Below are positions 53,801-60,989 of a stretch of DNA of 64,000 bases, in pieces. Below the pieces are notes generated by a model. That model had not been told where the DNA came from and did no database searches. It was given only the letters and a program-made list of their open reading frames with translations. The position numbers were made by a program, and so were the translations under genes. Position 1 is the first letter of the stretch. Each line of letters starts with the position of its first letter. Origin of the DNA: Oscillospiraceae bacterium (GTDB taxonomy: Bacteria; Bacillota; Clostridia; Oscillospirales; Acutalibacteraceae); assembly GCA_015066205.1 (NCBI GenBank), contig SVOV01000006.1, positions 26,491 to 90,490 of the forward strand, in the 5' to 3' direction.

Positions 53801-54030
53801 AAATTTGTCGGCCAGTTTGTCTCTCTGCCTAAAAGATATTTGTTTCTGTAGCTTTCGTATAACGAAGCATAATTTGATATAACTCTCTCCTGAGTTATGC
53901 CACCGAGAGTAATGGCAGCCTCAGCTTCAATGCTGAACAGTGATGATAAGTCTGCTCCGGGGATGAAGACCACGGAGAAAATCATCAGAGCCGAAAGCAT
54001 TAAGGCTAAGAATCTTTTGCTTGTTTTCAT
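47854..54030 (-). CDS. 2058-residue secreted surface protein with vWA domain
   Basis: A signal peptide (residues 1 to about 39, ending EAEAA) precedes a very long, Asn/Tyr/Ser-rich beta-structured protein. Residues about 60-830 look like a beta-propeller with embedded jelly-roll modules (YTPQGMTYWKEKEW, YLLYNGGTTSYTNTR). A vWA domain starts near residue 907 (FILLFDNSTSMG; MIDAS Asp913), interrupted by an insertion of over 100 residues; TDGT (CVVMFTDGTSF) is another MIDAS element. The second half has further beta modules, and an acidic Pro/Thr/Asn linker (about 1990-2030). The last about 28 residues form an amphipathic Phe/Ile helix (NIFEDILAEIKSFF). No LPxTG motif is seen. Its ATG overlaps the radical SAM stop by 4 nt. 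Confidence 0.85.
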   Translation of the reverse strand: MKTSKRFLALMLSALMIFSVVFIPGADLSSLFSIEAEAAITLGGITQERVISNYASLYESYRNKYLLGRETNWPTNFVIPGLSSDDDYTPQGMTYWKEKEWILISAYDANTTEGHVKQNSVVYALDAVTTEFVALFKIFNTDKSVNTSHGGGIAASEYNFYYADSASLISYVPLSEMDVEPGTVKDIYLWDSIDCSGELYGGSEKSAPTSFCCYDEGVLWAGNFYYEKNTDYSNKANSKYNSLLIGFKLHGESSEEEWYNLQDKNIIDPKGAVNSPLSQTQNYDNNGVVGNATLNYTVNVDDNGYYDISAQAIMNSGDKVPEICPTFGSVYLFKGLDYSLEFDYTDKSMNGIDFYLLYNGGTTSYTNTRPTIGGKDMTVTQNADGTWHYKLNFTPGVQLTKPDGTGLGECNWATSANVTGSYNIRFDIDDITANRDVKISNLHIYERHNSYTVDENDAHNCVGNPSYVIAFNNNIDKIQYAMVDKGRIYISRSWDRNAGDNHTRALAIADIDISAPGTESLTINNRSRKCHLVNTVNQFGVDTSKNFSEYDMPYMGEALCVMDDYLYIFGEGAAYNYRAKSSDVCTEPIDVIWKIDQYAILGEERPVEEVSSIYYEKVTSLNQIKDQDNGQKSEYLIVFESKEKDPVTQKNYIYALDSFGGYGYYNLPKQNTLTPIATGDSIGVIGHRIDNYSTDYDESYNEIIYITEEDDNLKSIRWNINVSGNTCYIQNCDYYYNKNSYLSFNTRVFSMSDSAYPLGILESGNGDFYIYYSFKDANNNDAASYLWCNDGTLPSHSEAYSSYYSNHGITDYLPRYDNLSELDGTFHADGMKYATNSGNVATAVPDVSYGEISIYKKVPDPYSTTYDTRVHTDMNAELQSDGTYTVTLETYANSPIQYQTVNSRPTDFILLFDNSTSMGTENYRFFNGFRQFSSFDLQAAAGTTEVTEDWRGDHTFTGNMWIQHEDGVMCNVSVRAVGNGTSSVGWYNHQKIYLWYTHPKTNVKYWYHPSTKTWTINETTNSEAQDVKGHTQKDRYNTIVYSGVCYQRNSETSPRLSNVQIAANQLVWKIQENAANYNLDHRIAVAAFSSPDSNSGLYTASDNAKKTYGSITTDNYKNAFYSVSKFNDVKNVINGLTATGGATQHVVGLNMASNIIQHSDSSYFADGNRSVCVVMFTDGTSFTNTIANAAINVAKSIKQTHGGYIYTVRFCETDSDTSEVDVSEALELISSDYLFASSLSSPGEKNIKNIDFSLAVQQFNSTTEVDNTVQFFYNSITSNSVNALAKLDASSIVREHINSLFLIPQDHTVKLMTAKQRTDGLGRISFENPVPVTDGSLSYSWVSVANSSNKAFDVTGFDYTANYVSADAANQANGKKLVIEISGLLANPDYEFNNANITVHDNTALYQNSTYLSANNPIKYYPAENFTIPEYTYILDYGIEMLDTDVNGELIAISQLPTKQSGKVGHLNANNVTMRADNWLDLIYGLKNSNSLTYDEYGYDHSSGYCLIKRDSGKYDWFKINILPASNVYLEENKISIPSNNGTYTKWTSVGTPKTFYQSLTSDSDIYGFEEAYKADGTGFSYGTAYTSTVAYRSDYLDEAVDNSNRSDTLSFTYTGNAIDLYGSCGKNTGIYIVTIKNGNSVEKAYILDTYFSDSNYYTDGEKINQVPILHHNNADIGTYTVEITSAYLSSVVGKRGAASPVSTFALDSDITFYTRDITEQAKEAILVIAEMEDLLEEDIEVIFCDNNSVLNGGTGAGEDSETDSFISTFGSTGIDTDRDFTVLTNYFDGYRVYNPLYPSFASDNYVTSELGMSYFSVIDKILESGQITSNTGELNGIAYVESVKDQSAENQPESTIEFSNYEKTGPSNEIYLIPGNNDGIAFNVQLANASSRVMVSLRAVNGTTQATINGNKIDLTTSNEMYYDITNYLEIDQTTGIGTVTIKNSGSNLLSIDNIKLNSEAAIAPMMMASLPRIRMMMTASEPVISDNTSENTENQFPENPPYIEPNTDIEDTTGNEQETPDDNTDSDSILNIFEDILAEIKSFFDMIIRFFKTLFA

Positions 54031-55142
54031 TTTTCATTACCTCCTGAAAACTTAAAATTCATCTTTTCGATGAAATCTGTACAAAGTTTTTTGTATTCCT
54101 GTGCCTTTTTGCAGGCGTATTCGGGAATATTGTTGAAGCTTCCTGTTTCGGCAAGGGAAACAGCTGCGCAGATATCGCAGTATTTTCTGTATTCGCACTC
54201 CGAACACTTAAGGGGAAGCTTTATATTTTCACGGGCGTCGGTAATTTCTTTCCAAGCGCCGTCAAAATCCGTTATTTTTGTCTGCGGATTTGTCATCATA
54301 CCGCAGGGAAGCATTCTGCCGTCAAATGTGACCCAGAATGAGCCGATACCCGCTCGGCAGCTGATCTTTTCACCGCATTCGTCACATTCACCCGTATAAG
54401 ACCTTTTTTCTTTGAAATCCGTCAGATATTTCAGAAAATCCTCATTTCCCAGATGCCGTTTCTGCCAGTTGAAATGAATTTCAGCTGCCTTTTCGGGGGG
54501 AAGCCTGAATTCTTCACCCGAGCATCGTACCGGCGGGAACATATAGCTTACAGGCTGAATGGGAACACCGAGTTCTTTTGCTATTTTATAAGCATTTTCT
54601 GCATCATTTACATTGAGCGGTGTTATGCTATAATTGATTTTGAAAGGAATATTATTATCCTTCAGCTTTTTCAGAGCCGTAATAACCTTTTCAAAAGCAT
54701 ATCTGTTGCCGCAGAGATTAGTGTAGGTATCGGCTGATGTGCCGTATAAGGTTACATTTATCCGTTGCGGGGGATATTTTTTGAAGAGTTCTATTTTCTT
54801 ATCGTCAATTAACATACCGTTGGTATTGACCGAAACAAGAAGCCCCATATTTTTACAAGCGATGTATATCTCATCAAAATCCTCTCTTATAAGAGGCTCA
54901 CCGCCCGTAAGGAGAAGCAGCAGCATACCTTTGTTTTTTGCCTGTTCGGCAAGTTCTATCCATCTTGCCGCCGAAAGCTCATACTTTTTAGCGGAATCAT
55001 CATTCTCTCTTTTGTGTATGTAGCACATTTTGCAGTCGAGAGAACAGCGGGATGTCAGCTCAAAGGTACCCGCAAGGGGAGTTTTGTTTAGTTCTGCGAG
55101 AGAAAACAGACGGCTCATATAAAGGTCGTAATTAACCTCCAA
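54027..55142 (-). CDS. Radical SAM/SPASM maturase
   Basis: 371 residues. The radical SAM CxxxCxxC is Cys33, Cys37, Cys40 (SRCSLDCKMCYI), with GGEPLIREDF binding SAM. A C-terminal SPASM domain carries the auxiliary cluster cysteines (CRAGIGSFWVTFDG...PCGMM, CSECEYRKYCDICAAVS, then a late Cys in EYACKKAQE). Such enzymes modify peptides or proteins. It starts with TTG at 55142, 8 nt after an AGGAG lying in the kinase gene's end; the kinase stop is 2 nt away. The next gene overlaps it by 4 nt. Confidence 0.93.
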   Translation of the reverse strand: MEVNYDLYMSRLFSLAELNKTPLAGTFELTSRCSLDCKMCYIHKRENDDSAKKYELSAARWIELAEQAKNKGMLLLLLTGGEPLIREDFDEIYIACKNMGLLVSVNTNGMLIDDKKIELFKKYPPQRINVTLYGTSADTYTNLCGNRYAFEKVITALKKLKDNNIPFKINYSITPLNVNDAENAYKIAKELGVPIQPVSYMFPPVRCSGEEFRLPPEKAAEIHFNWQKRHLGNEDFLKYLTDFKEKRSYTGECDECGEKISCRAGIGSFWVTFDGRMLPCGMMTNPQTKITDFDGAWKEITDARENIKLPLKCSECEYRKYCDICAAVSLAETGSFNNIPEYACKKAQEYKKLCTDFIEKMNFKFSGGNEK

Positions 55143-55146
55143 GAGC

Positions 55147-56007
55147 TCATCTCCTGTCTGTATTAAGTTGTAATTCGTTTTCGAGGGTTATAACTGCTTT
55201 TTCATCAGGCGTGCACTTAAGCAGATAAACGGGAACTTTTGAAAGAAGGTCAATGAGAAGATCAACACATCTGAGCCTTTCCTCTGAAGCCGTAAAATCA
55301 AGATAAATGTTACCGATAAGTTTTTCTATTGCCGAAATTCCCTGAAGCCTTGTTATACTGTTTTCCTTTGCCTGTTCAAGAAGAACAACAGCAGAAAGCG
55401 GAACAGACACATTTTTACATATATCACTTGTCCCGCAAAAGGGAAGTCCGTTAGCAAAGAAGCAGTCACGAAATCTGCTGATTCCTGTTTTGTCGCCGTT
55501 TATTATTTCGGCGTTTCTGTATTTCTCCCATAAAGCAGCCTGAGTGCTTTTACCTGTTCCCGAGGGCGCGGAAAAAATAATACCCTTGCCGCCTGAATTT
55601 ATGAAAGAAGCGTGAAAAAATAAAACATCACGGGGTAAAAGAAGCTGAGCCAAAGACAAAGTAAGCCAGAAATATCTGCAGTCGAGAGAGGTTCTGCTGT
55701 TTTTTTCAAAAATATGAGTTACGGAGCAGTCGGGGACACCCTTGGAATACACCGTAAGAGCTCCGTCTTCCGTTCCCATTTTGAAGAACCTGAAAATTTC
55801 ATTTTCACTTTCGAAAACCGTTGTTTCGCTGTTATCTCCCATAAGCTTTTCTTTTACCACAGGAAGCTTATCAGTAAGAACACAGCTGACTCTGATATCA
55901 GCTTCTTCATCTTCGGTTAAGAACCTATCGAGATAAAAGTTCTCTTCAGGGTAAAAGGGGGAGTCAATTTCTATAACAGTCTGACAGATTTTTATCTTTT
56001 TAAGCAT
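55147..56007 (-). CDS. HPr kinase-like protein (lasso-peptide/SynChlorMet-type kinase family)
   Basis: 286 residues. The P-loop FSAPSGTGKSTQAALW lies at about residues 145-160. Downstream INGDKTGISRF and SAVVLLEQA resemble the HprK/PEP-carboxykinase-like fold. Relatives in RiPP clusters (ThcoK/PadeK for lasso peptides; ScmC in SynChlorMet cassettes) phosphorylate or bind precursor peptides. No HPr or PTS gene is nearby, so sugar control is unlikely. First gene of the operon. Confidence 0.82.
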   Translation of the reverse strand: MLKKIKICQTVIEIDSPFYPEENFYLDRFLTEDEEADIRVSCVLTDKLPVVKEKLMGDNSETTVFESENEIFRFFKMGTEDGALTVYSKGVPDCSVTHIFEKNSRTSLDCRYFWLTLSLAQLLLPRDVLFFHASFINSGGKGIIFSAPSGTGKSTQAALWEKYRNAEIINGDKTGISRFRDCFFANGLPFCGTSDICKNVSVPLSAVVLLEQAKENSITRLQGISAIEKLIGNIYLDFTASEERLRCVDLLIDLLSKVPVYLLKCTPDEKAVITLENELQLNTDRR

Positions 56008-56036
56008 AGTTACCCTTTATTTTATAATTTCTTATA

Positions 56037-56065
56037 AGTTTAATTTAAATTTCATTAAAAGTCAA
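56037..56065 (-). promoter_or_regulatory. SigA promoter of the HprK/radical SAM/giant/peptide operon
   Basis: Minus-strand -35 TTGACT (56060-56065), 17 bp, -10 TAAACT (56037-56042), and AAAGGG before the ATG at 56007. Confidence 0.75.
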
Positions 56066-56070
56066 TATTC

Positions 56071-56095
56071 AAATGTTAATTTTCTATTAACATTT
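56071..56095. promoter_or_regulatory. Perfect 10-bp inverted repeat between divergent promoters
   Basis: AAATGTTAAT (56071-56080), 5-nt spacer, ATTAACATTT (56086-56095). It lies exactly between the two -35 boxes (56065 and 56101), so one bound dimer could control both the operon and pqqD. Confidence 0.65.
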
Positions 56096-56100
56096 TGCTT

Positions 56101-56129
56101 GTTGTATTTTTCCTTAAATTGTGTTATTA
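56101..56129 (+). promoter_or_regulatory. SigA promoter of the PqqD-family gene
   Basis: -35 TTGTAT (56101-56106), 17 bp, -10 TATTAT (56124-56129). Confidence 0.8.
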
Positions 56130-56149
56130 TCCGATTAGAGGTGTTAATT

Positions 56150-56434
56150 GTGGATAAAATTTACAGTATAAAAAGCGGATATGTTTTCCGCGAAATCGCA
56201 GGCGAGTTTCTTGTTGTACCTGTCACTCCCGATGACGGTGTTAAGGGTATGATGATCCTGAACCCCGTAAGTGCACTTTTGTGGCAGATGCTTCAGTCAG
56301 GAAAAACTGTTGAAGAGCTCCTTAAGGGAGTAACCTCCGAATTCGATGTTGCCGATGATGAGGCGCGTGCTGATATACTCGATTTTCTCGCACAGCTTGA
56401 TAATCTCGGGTTGTTGAAAACTGACAAAAACTAA
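56150..56434 (+). CDS. PqqD-family peptide-binding (RRE-type) protein
   Basis: 94 residues starting at GTG 56150 with GAGGTG 7 nt upstream. The VFREIAGEFLVVPV strands and LNPVSALLWQMLQSGKTVEELL winged helix are the RRE fold that grips leader peptides for radical SAM maturases. It is divergent from the maturase operon but shares its control region. This makes a leader-dependent modification likely, with the 76-residue peptide or an N-terminal part of the giant protein as substrate. Confidence 0.87.
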   Translation: MDKIYSIKSGYVFREIAGEFLVVPVTPDDGVKGMMILNPVSALLWQMLQSGKTVEELLKGVTSEFDVADDEARADILDFLAQLDNLGLLKTDKN

Positions 56435-56457
56435 CACTGAAATATATTAAAAACTTA

Positions 56458-56484
56458 CAAGCATTTTTGTTAAAAAAATGCTTG
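56458..56484 (+). terminator. Hairpin after the PqqD gene
   Basis: CAAGCATTTTT pairs with AAAAATGCTTG; no strong T-run follows, so termination may be leaky into the capsule locus. Confidence 0.45.
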
Positions 56485-56647
56485 AACTTGTTGTGAAAAT
56501 TTCATATTTATTTGTGGATAAATTTATGTAAAATGCCGAAAGGATAACCGTTTTTTGTAGAGTTATTTTTATATTTGATTAACTCATATTTTATACATTT
56601 TTAATAAATAATTAACATATTGATAAAAGATTTGTGAGGTATATTTT

Positions 56648-57718
56648 ATGCTTGAAAAGAATGTAGATCTTAATAATTCCACCGTGCTTGTCACGGGTGC
56701 CGCCGGCTTTATCGGAGCTAATCTCGTTTTACAGCTGCTCGGCCGATATGAAAATATTCATATTGTCGGAATTGACAATATGAATGACTATTATGATGTT
56801 TCCATCAAAGAATACAGACTAAAGGAAATTGAAAAATGCGTATCAGAAAAATCAGGCTCTCTTTGGAGCTTTATAAAGGGTGATATTTCCGATAAGGCTA
56901 TGCTTGATAATTGCTTTACGCAATTTCACTTTGATGTTGTGGTAAATCTTGCGGCTCAGGCAGGTGTCAGATATTCAATTTCTAATCCTGATGCATATAT
57001 CAAGAGTAACATTATCGGTTTTTACAATATTCTTGAAGAATGCCGCAGTCACCCCGTGAAGCATCTTGTATATGCCAGCTCCTCAAGTGTATACGGCAGT
57101 AACAAGAAGGTTCCGTACAGCACCGATGACAAGGTTGACAACCCCGTAAGCCTTTATGCCGCCACAAAAAAGAGCAATGAGCTATTTGCTCATTCTTATT
57201 CCAAGCTTTACAATTTTCCCTCAACTGGTCTTCGTTTTTTTACCGTCTACGGACCTGCGGGAAGGCCTGACATGGCATATTTCGGCTTTACAAATAAGCT
57301 TATAAAAAATGAGACCATAGAGATTTTTAATTTTGGTAACTGTAAGCGTGATTTTACCTTTGTTGATGATATTGTTGAGGGCGTTATTTATGTAATGACA
57401 TCAGCACCCGAAAAACAGGATGGCGAGGACGGTCTTCCTGTGCCCCCCTACAGAGTTTATAACATCGGCAACAGTTCACCCGAAAATCTTCTTGATTTTG
57501 TTGATATTCTTCAGCAGGAGCTTATTTCAGCAGGTGTTTTACCCGAGGATTACGATTTTGATGCTCATAAAAAGCTTGTTCCCATGCAGGCGGGCGATGT
57601 TCCCGTAACCTATGCCGATACTTCTGCACTCGAGCGTGATTTCGGCTTCAAGCCGTCAACTGGTCTTCGCGAGGGACTGCGAGCTTTTGCAAAATGGTAT
57701 AAAGATTTCTATTGCTGA
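56648..57718 (+). CDS. UDP-glucuronate 4-epimerase
   Basis: 356 residues of the short-chain dehydrogenase family. The NAD loop is TGAAGFIGANLV, the catalytic Ser is in ASSSSVYGSNKKVPY and the YxxxK in SLYAATKKSNE. IDNMNDYYDVSIKEYRL is typical of CapI/LspL-type enzymes making UDP-galacturonate from UDP-glucuronate for capsule. It opens the polysaccharide locus; a strong terminator follows, so it is expressed alone. The region 56485-56647 before it shows no clear promoter with two boxes. Confidence 0.92.
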   Translation: MLEKNVDLNNSTVLVTGAAGFIGANLVLQLLGRYENIHIVGIDNMNDYYDVSIKEYRLKEIEKCVSEKSGSLWSFIKGDISDKAMLDNCFTQFHFDVVVNLAAQAGVRYSISNPDAYIKSNIIGFYNILEECRSHPVKHLVYASSSSVYGSNKKVPYSTDDKVDNPVSLYAATKKSNELFAHSYSKLYNFPSTGLRFFTVYGPAGRPDMAYFGFTNKLIKNETIEIFNFGNCKRDFTFVDDIVEGVIYVMTSAPEKQDGEDGLPVPPYRVYNIGNSSPENLLDFVDILQQELISAGVLPEDYDFDAHKKLVPMQAGDVPVTYADTSALERDFGFKPSTGLREGLRAFAKWYKDFYC

Positions 57719-57730
57719 CATGTATTGATC

Positions 57731-57760
57731 AAAAAGCAGCCCCTCGGGGCTGTTTTTTTT
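57731..57760 (+). terminator. Terminator after the epimerase gene
   Basis: CAGCCCC (57737-57743) pairs with GGGGCTG (57746-57752), then T8. Confidence 0.8.
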
Positions 57761-57803
57761 CTCTAATTATGAAAATAATTCTATAATTTATAATTTTTAT
57801 ATA

Positions 57804-57832
57804 TTGACTTTATAATCACTTAATAGTACAAT
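57804..57832 (+). promoter_or_regulatory. SigA promoter of the capsule regulation/export operon
   Basis: -35 TTGACT (57804-57809), 17 bp, -10 TACAAT (57827-57832); GGAAGGAGAG precedes the ATG at 57876. Confidence 0.75.
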
Positions 57833-57875
57833 ACAATGTGGCTTTATGTAAACTTTTGTCGGAAGGAGAGTTTCT

Positions 57876-58607
57876 ATGATCGATATCCACTGTCATATTC
57901 TGTTCGGTCTTGATGACGGTGCTGAGAATATTTCAGAATCTGTCGAAATGGCAAAAATTGCCCGTGACGGCGGTTCATCTTACATAGTTGCAACTCCTCA
58001 CTGTAATATGTCCGATATTTATATGAATCCGTGGGGAGAGGGGATAGCATCTAAAATTGATGCAGTCAACAAAGCACTTTCTGAAAAAGGAATTGGTCTT
58101 GAGATATTGCCGGGACAGGAAATATACTGCGGAGATCATACGGTAGATAAGCTTAAAGGCGGTCAGCTTATTACTCTTAATAATTCCAGATATCCGCTTA
58201 TTGAATTCAATTTCTATCAGAATTCATCTTTTTTGTATGAACAGGTCTGGAATCTTTCAAAGGAAGGATATGTCCCGATCATTGCCCATCCCGAGAGATA
58301 CGCTTTTGTTCAGGAGAATCCTGAGTCAATTTCAAGGATCAAGAGTCTTGGCGCACTTATTCAGGTCAATAAGGGAAGCCTTCGCGGAAATTTCGGAAGA
58401 AGCGCTTATGATTGTGCTGATTTTATTGTGGCTAACAGACTTGCTGATTTTATTGCAAGTGATGCCCACAGCCCTTTCTCGAGAACGCCTTATCTAGAGA
58501 GTGTCTATGAGATCATATCCGAGAATTATTCCTTTGACTATGCTGATTTTCTTTTGAAGGAGAATCCCCGATGTGTTATTGAGAACAAACCAAATATTTT
58601 ATATTGA
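57876..58607 (+). CDS. cpsB: CpsB/CapC-type tyrosine-protein phosphatase (PHP fold)
   Basis: 243 residues of the manganese-dependent PHP phosphatase that dephosphorylates the capsule tyrosine kinase. MIDIHCHILFGLDDGAEN gives His5 and His7; PGQEIYCG, IAHPERY and ASDAHSPFSRTPYL supply the remaining metal ligands. It leads the operon that encodes two kinases carrying tyrosine-rich tails, its expected substrates. Confidence 0.94.
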   Translation: MIDIHCHILFGLDDGAENISESVEMAKIARDGGSSYIVATPHCNMSDIYMNPWGEGIASKIDAVNKALSEKGIGLEILPGQEIYCGDHTVDKLKGGQLITLNNSRYPLIEFNFYQNSSFLYEQVWNLSKEGYVPIIAHPERYAFVQENPESISRIKSLGALIQVNKGSLRGNFGRSAYDCADFIVANRLADFIASDAHSPFSRTPYLESVYEIISENYSFDYADFLLKENPRCVIENKPNILY

Positions 58608-58624
58608 TTTTTTGAGGTTGAGAT

Positions 58625-59455
58625 ATGTTTAAGTTTTTAAGAATTACCGTTTCATTGGTTTTTCTTGCCGTATTTGCGGTATTTATGGTTTTTTATGTCA
58701 AGACAAATCTTGAAACAGACAAAACAATACCTGTAATAACGCTTGATAAGGATTATATTGAAGTGTCTGTTGATGCAAATAATGATAAGCTTCTCAAAGG
58801 CGTTACCGCATTTGATGAAAAAGACGGTGATATTACATCTCAGATTATTGTTGAATCCATATCAAGATTTATTGAAGACGGTGTTTGTAAGGTTACTTAT
58901 GCGGTATGCGATAATGATAATCATGTTGCAACTGCCACACGAAAGGTAATTTTCAACGATTATACATCTCCGAGATATACTTTGAATAAATCCTTGTGCT
59001 ATTCAACCTATGAGGCTGTAGATGTAAAGAATGCGCTTGATGTTATTGACTGCTTTGACGGTTCTCTCAAGGACAGTGTGCTCATAACATCGACTGATTA
59101 CAGCGTAGCATCAGCAGGCGTATTTTCCATTGATCTTGCTGTCACAAACAGTAAGGGTGATGAAGCTAAGCTTACGCTGCCTCTTATTGTAGAAGACAGA
59201 AGCCTCAGTGCGCCGGTAATTGAGCTTAAGGACTATCTCATCTATGTAAATAAGGGCGAAAAGGTCAACACAAAAGATAATATTATTAGTGTAACCGATT
59301 CATCCGGTAAAGATATGATGGAAGATGTAATTATCGACACGAATCTTGATGTGAACAAAGAAGGTATCTATATTGTTCACTATTTTGCAACAGATAATAA
59401 AGACAATAGGGGACACAGTACACTTTATGTTATTGTAGAGAGTGAAGAAGGATGA
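58625..59455 (+). CDS. Membrane-anchored Ig-like (DUF5011-type) protein of the capsule operon
   Basis: 276 residues: one N-terminal TM segment (about 6-24), then three tandem beta modules of about 75 residues, each with a FDEKDGDIT/FDGSLKD/SSGKDMMED kind of turn as in DUF5011/HYR surface domains. It probably sits outside the membrane among the polysaccharide machinery; I know no standard capsule part with this layout. It is 17 nt from cpsB, and its stop overlaps the first kinase by 4 nt. Confidence 0.72.
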   Translation: MFKFLRITVSLVFLAVFAVFMVFYVKTNLETDKTIPVITLDKDYIEVSVDANNDKLLKGVTAFDEKDGDITSQIIVESISRFIEDGVCKVTYAVCDNDNHVATATRKVIFNDYTSPRYTLNKSLCYSTYEAVDVKNALDVIDCFDGSLKDSVLITSTDYSVASAGVFSIDLAVTNSKGDEAKLTLPLIVEDRSLSAPVIELKDYLIYVNKGEKVNTKDNIISVTDSSGKDMMEDVIIDTNLDVNKEGIYIVHYFATDNKDNRGHSTLYVIVESEEG

Positions 59456-60969
59456 CAAATAAAAGGATTTCTATTGAAGCATTTTCAATTCTGAAAGATC
59501 TTATTAAGAATTTCTGGATTGTGATACTGGTTGTGCTCATCGCTAAAATGGGTGTATATATTTCAATGCACAGTGTATATTTGCCGGAGTATACATCAAC
59601 AGCTACAATGATAGTAACTGCAAAGGGATCGGGTACAGCATCTTACGGTAATTACACTCTTTCTTCGGATCTTGCCAAAATATTTGCAAATATTTTTACT
59701 GATCCGGTTATCAAAACTAAGGCTTCCGAGTATCTTGATGAGAGCTTTGACGGCAGAATTTCGGCTAAAGCCAGCAACGGTACTAATTTTATCAGTCTTA
59801 GTGTTACAAGCGACAATCCGATAAGAGCTTATGAGCTTCTTAATGCTGTTCTTGCTACATATCCTCAGGTTTCTGATTATGTATTTGACAATGCAACAGT
59901 TATGCTTCTGAAGCCGCCTTCAGTTCCTGTCGGACCGTCGAATGCCATTTCTGATGATAATGTTGCTCTGATAGAGTCAGGTTGTGCTATAGTTGCAGTA
60001 TTTCTCATTGTTGCCTTGTCGGTTCTTCGTGATACAGTCAAAAATGAGAATAGTTTTAACGACAAGATAGGAGCAAAGCTTTTAGGCTCTATAAAGCATG
60101 AGCGCAAGCATATGAAGCTTTCTGAAATAATCAAGCGCAAAAAAAGATCACTCAGAATTTATGCCAATGCGTTTGTCAGCTTTTCTTTTGTTGAAAGCTT
60201 CTATAAAATCGCCGCAAAAATTGAATATATCAATCGCAAGAGCGGTGATAAGGTTTTTGTTGTTACAAGCGTAGCTGAAAACGAAGGTAAATCAACGGTT
60301 GCTTCCAATATTGCGATTGCACTTGCTTCAAAGGGTAAAAAAGTTGTTCTTATGGATTTCGATTTCAAAAAACCCGCAATTCATAAAATTTTTGAAATTG
60401 AAGATTTGAGCAATTCCGAACTCGGAATGCTGTTTGAAGGAAAGATCACAAAAAGCGATTTTAATTTTATCAAATATAAAAAGCTTCCCTTGATGCTTGC
60501 TGTTAACACATCGCCCTATAAAGATAGCTCAAAGTGGCTCGACAGAGGACTTCTTGAGCAGTTTGTAAAGTCAATTGCAGGTCTGGTTGATTATGTTATT
60601 ATTGATACTCCTCCCTGTCATGCCGATTCCGGCGTTTCCGGAATTGTGCGTTTTGCTGATAAACTCATAATGGTCACAAGAACTGATGTTGTGAAGACTG
60701 ATATTATTAATAAGTCAATTAAAACATTGACTGATGCGGGTGCTGACATTGCAGGCTGCGTACTGAATGATCTGTATCCTGATTTTGCTCCCGCCGAATT
60801 CTTCGGTGTCGATGAAAGCGGTGACTATTACAAGGCGGGATACGGCAAATACAGTAAGTACGGAAAGTACGGTAAATACAATAAGTACGGAAAATATTCA
60901 AGATATTCTAAATATTCAGAATCGCGAAGCGGTTATTATAATTACAGTCATAATGTGTCTGAAGAATAA
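59452..60969 (+). CDS. Chain-length/BY-kinase fusion 1 (CpsCD-type) with tyrosine-rich tail
   Basis: 505 residues: a Wzz/CpsC-like membrane domain (TM at about 22-42 and 178-198) fused to a bacterial tyrosine kinase. Walker A SVAENEGKSTVASN, Walker A' VLMDFDFKKP and Walker B YVIIDTPPC are present. The C-terminal about 45 residues repeat a three-residue KYG/KYS/KYN unit with over ten tyrosines, the autophosphorylation cluster. Fusion of the polymerase-regulating and kinase halves is common in Clostridia and Gram-negatives. Confidence 0.91.
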   Translation: MTNKRISIEAFSILKDLIKNFWIVILVVLIAKMGVYISMHSVYLPEYTSTATMIVTAKGSGTASYGNYTLSSDLAKIFANIFTDPVIKTKASEYLDESFDGRISAKASNGTNFISLSVTSDNPIRAYELLNAVLATYPQVSDYVFDNATVMLLKPPSVPVGPSNAISDDNVALIESGCAIVAVFLIVALSVLRDTVKNENSFNDKIGAKLLGSIKHERKHMKLSEIIKRKKRSLRIYANAFVSFSFVESFYKIAAKIEYINRKSGDKVFVVTSVAENEGKSTVASNIAIALASKGKKVVLMDFDFKKPAIHKIFEIEDLSNSELGMLFEGKITKSDFNFIKYKKLPLMLAVNTSPYKDSSKWLDRGLLEQFVKSIAGLVDYVIIDTPPCHADSGVSGIVRFADKLIMVTRTDVVKTDIINKSIKTLTDAGADIAGCVLNDLYPDFAPAEFFGVDESGDYYKAGYGKYSKYGKYGKYNKYGKYSRYSKYSESRSGYYNYSHNVSEE

Positions 60970-60989
60970 TTTGATTTAGTAGGGATTAA

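Noticed and set aside
56150..56434. PQQ biosynthesis
   Set aside because: PqqD-like protein present but no pqqA, pqqB, pqqC or pqqE; the peptide lacks the Glu-x3-Tyr core of PqqA.
47609..56434. Lasso peptide cluster
   Set aside because: The HprK-like kinase fits, but no asparagine-synthetase-like cyclase or B2-type protease is present; a radical SAM enzyme is there instead.
60840..60930. Repeats at the end of the kinase gene as a CRISPR or minisatellite
   Set aside because: They are coding repeats in frame giving Lys-Tyr-Gly-type units, the known BY-kinase tail, with no spacer-like unique segments.
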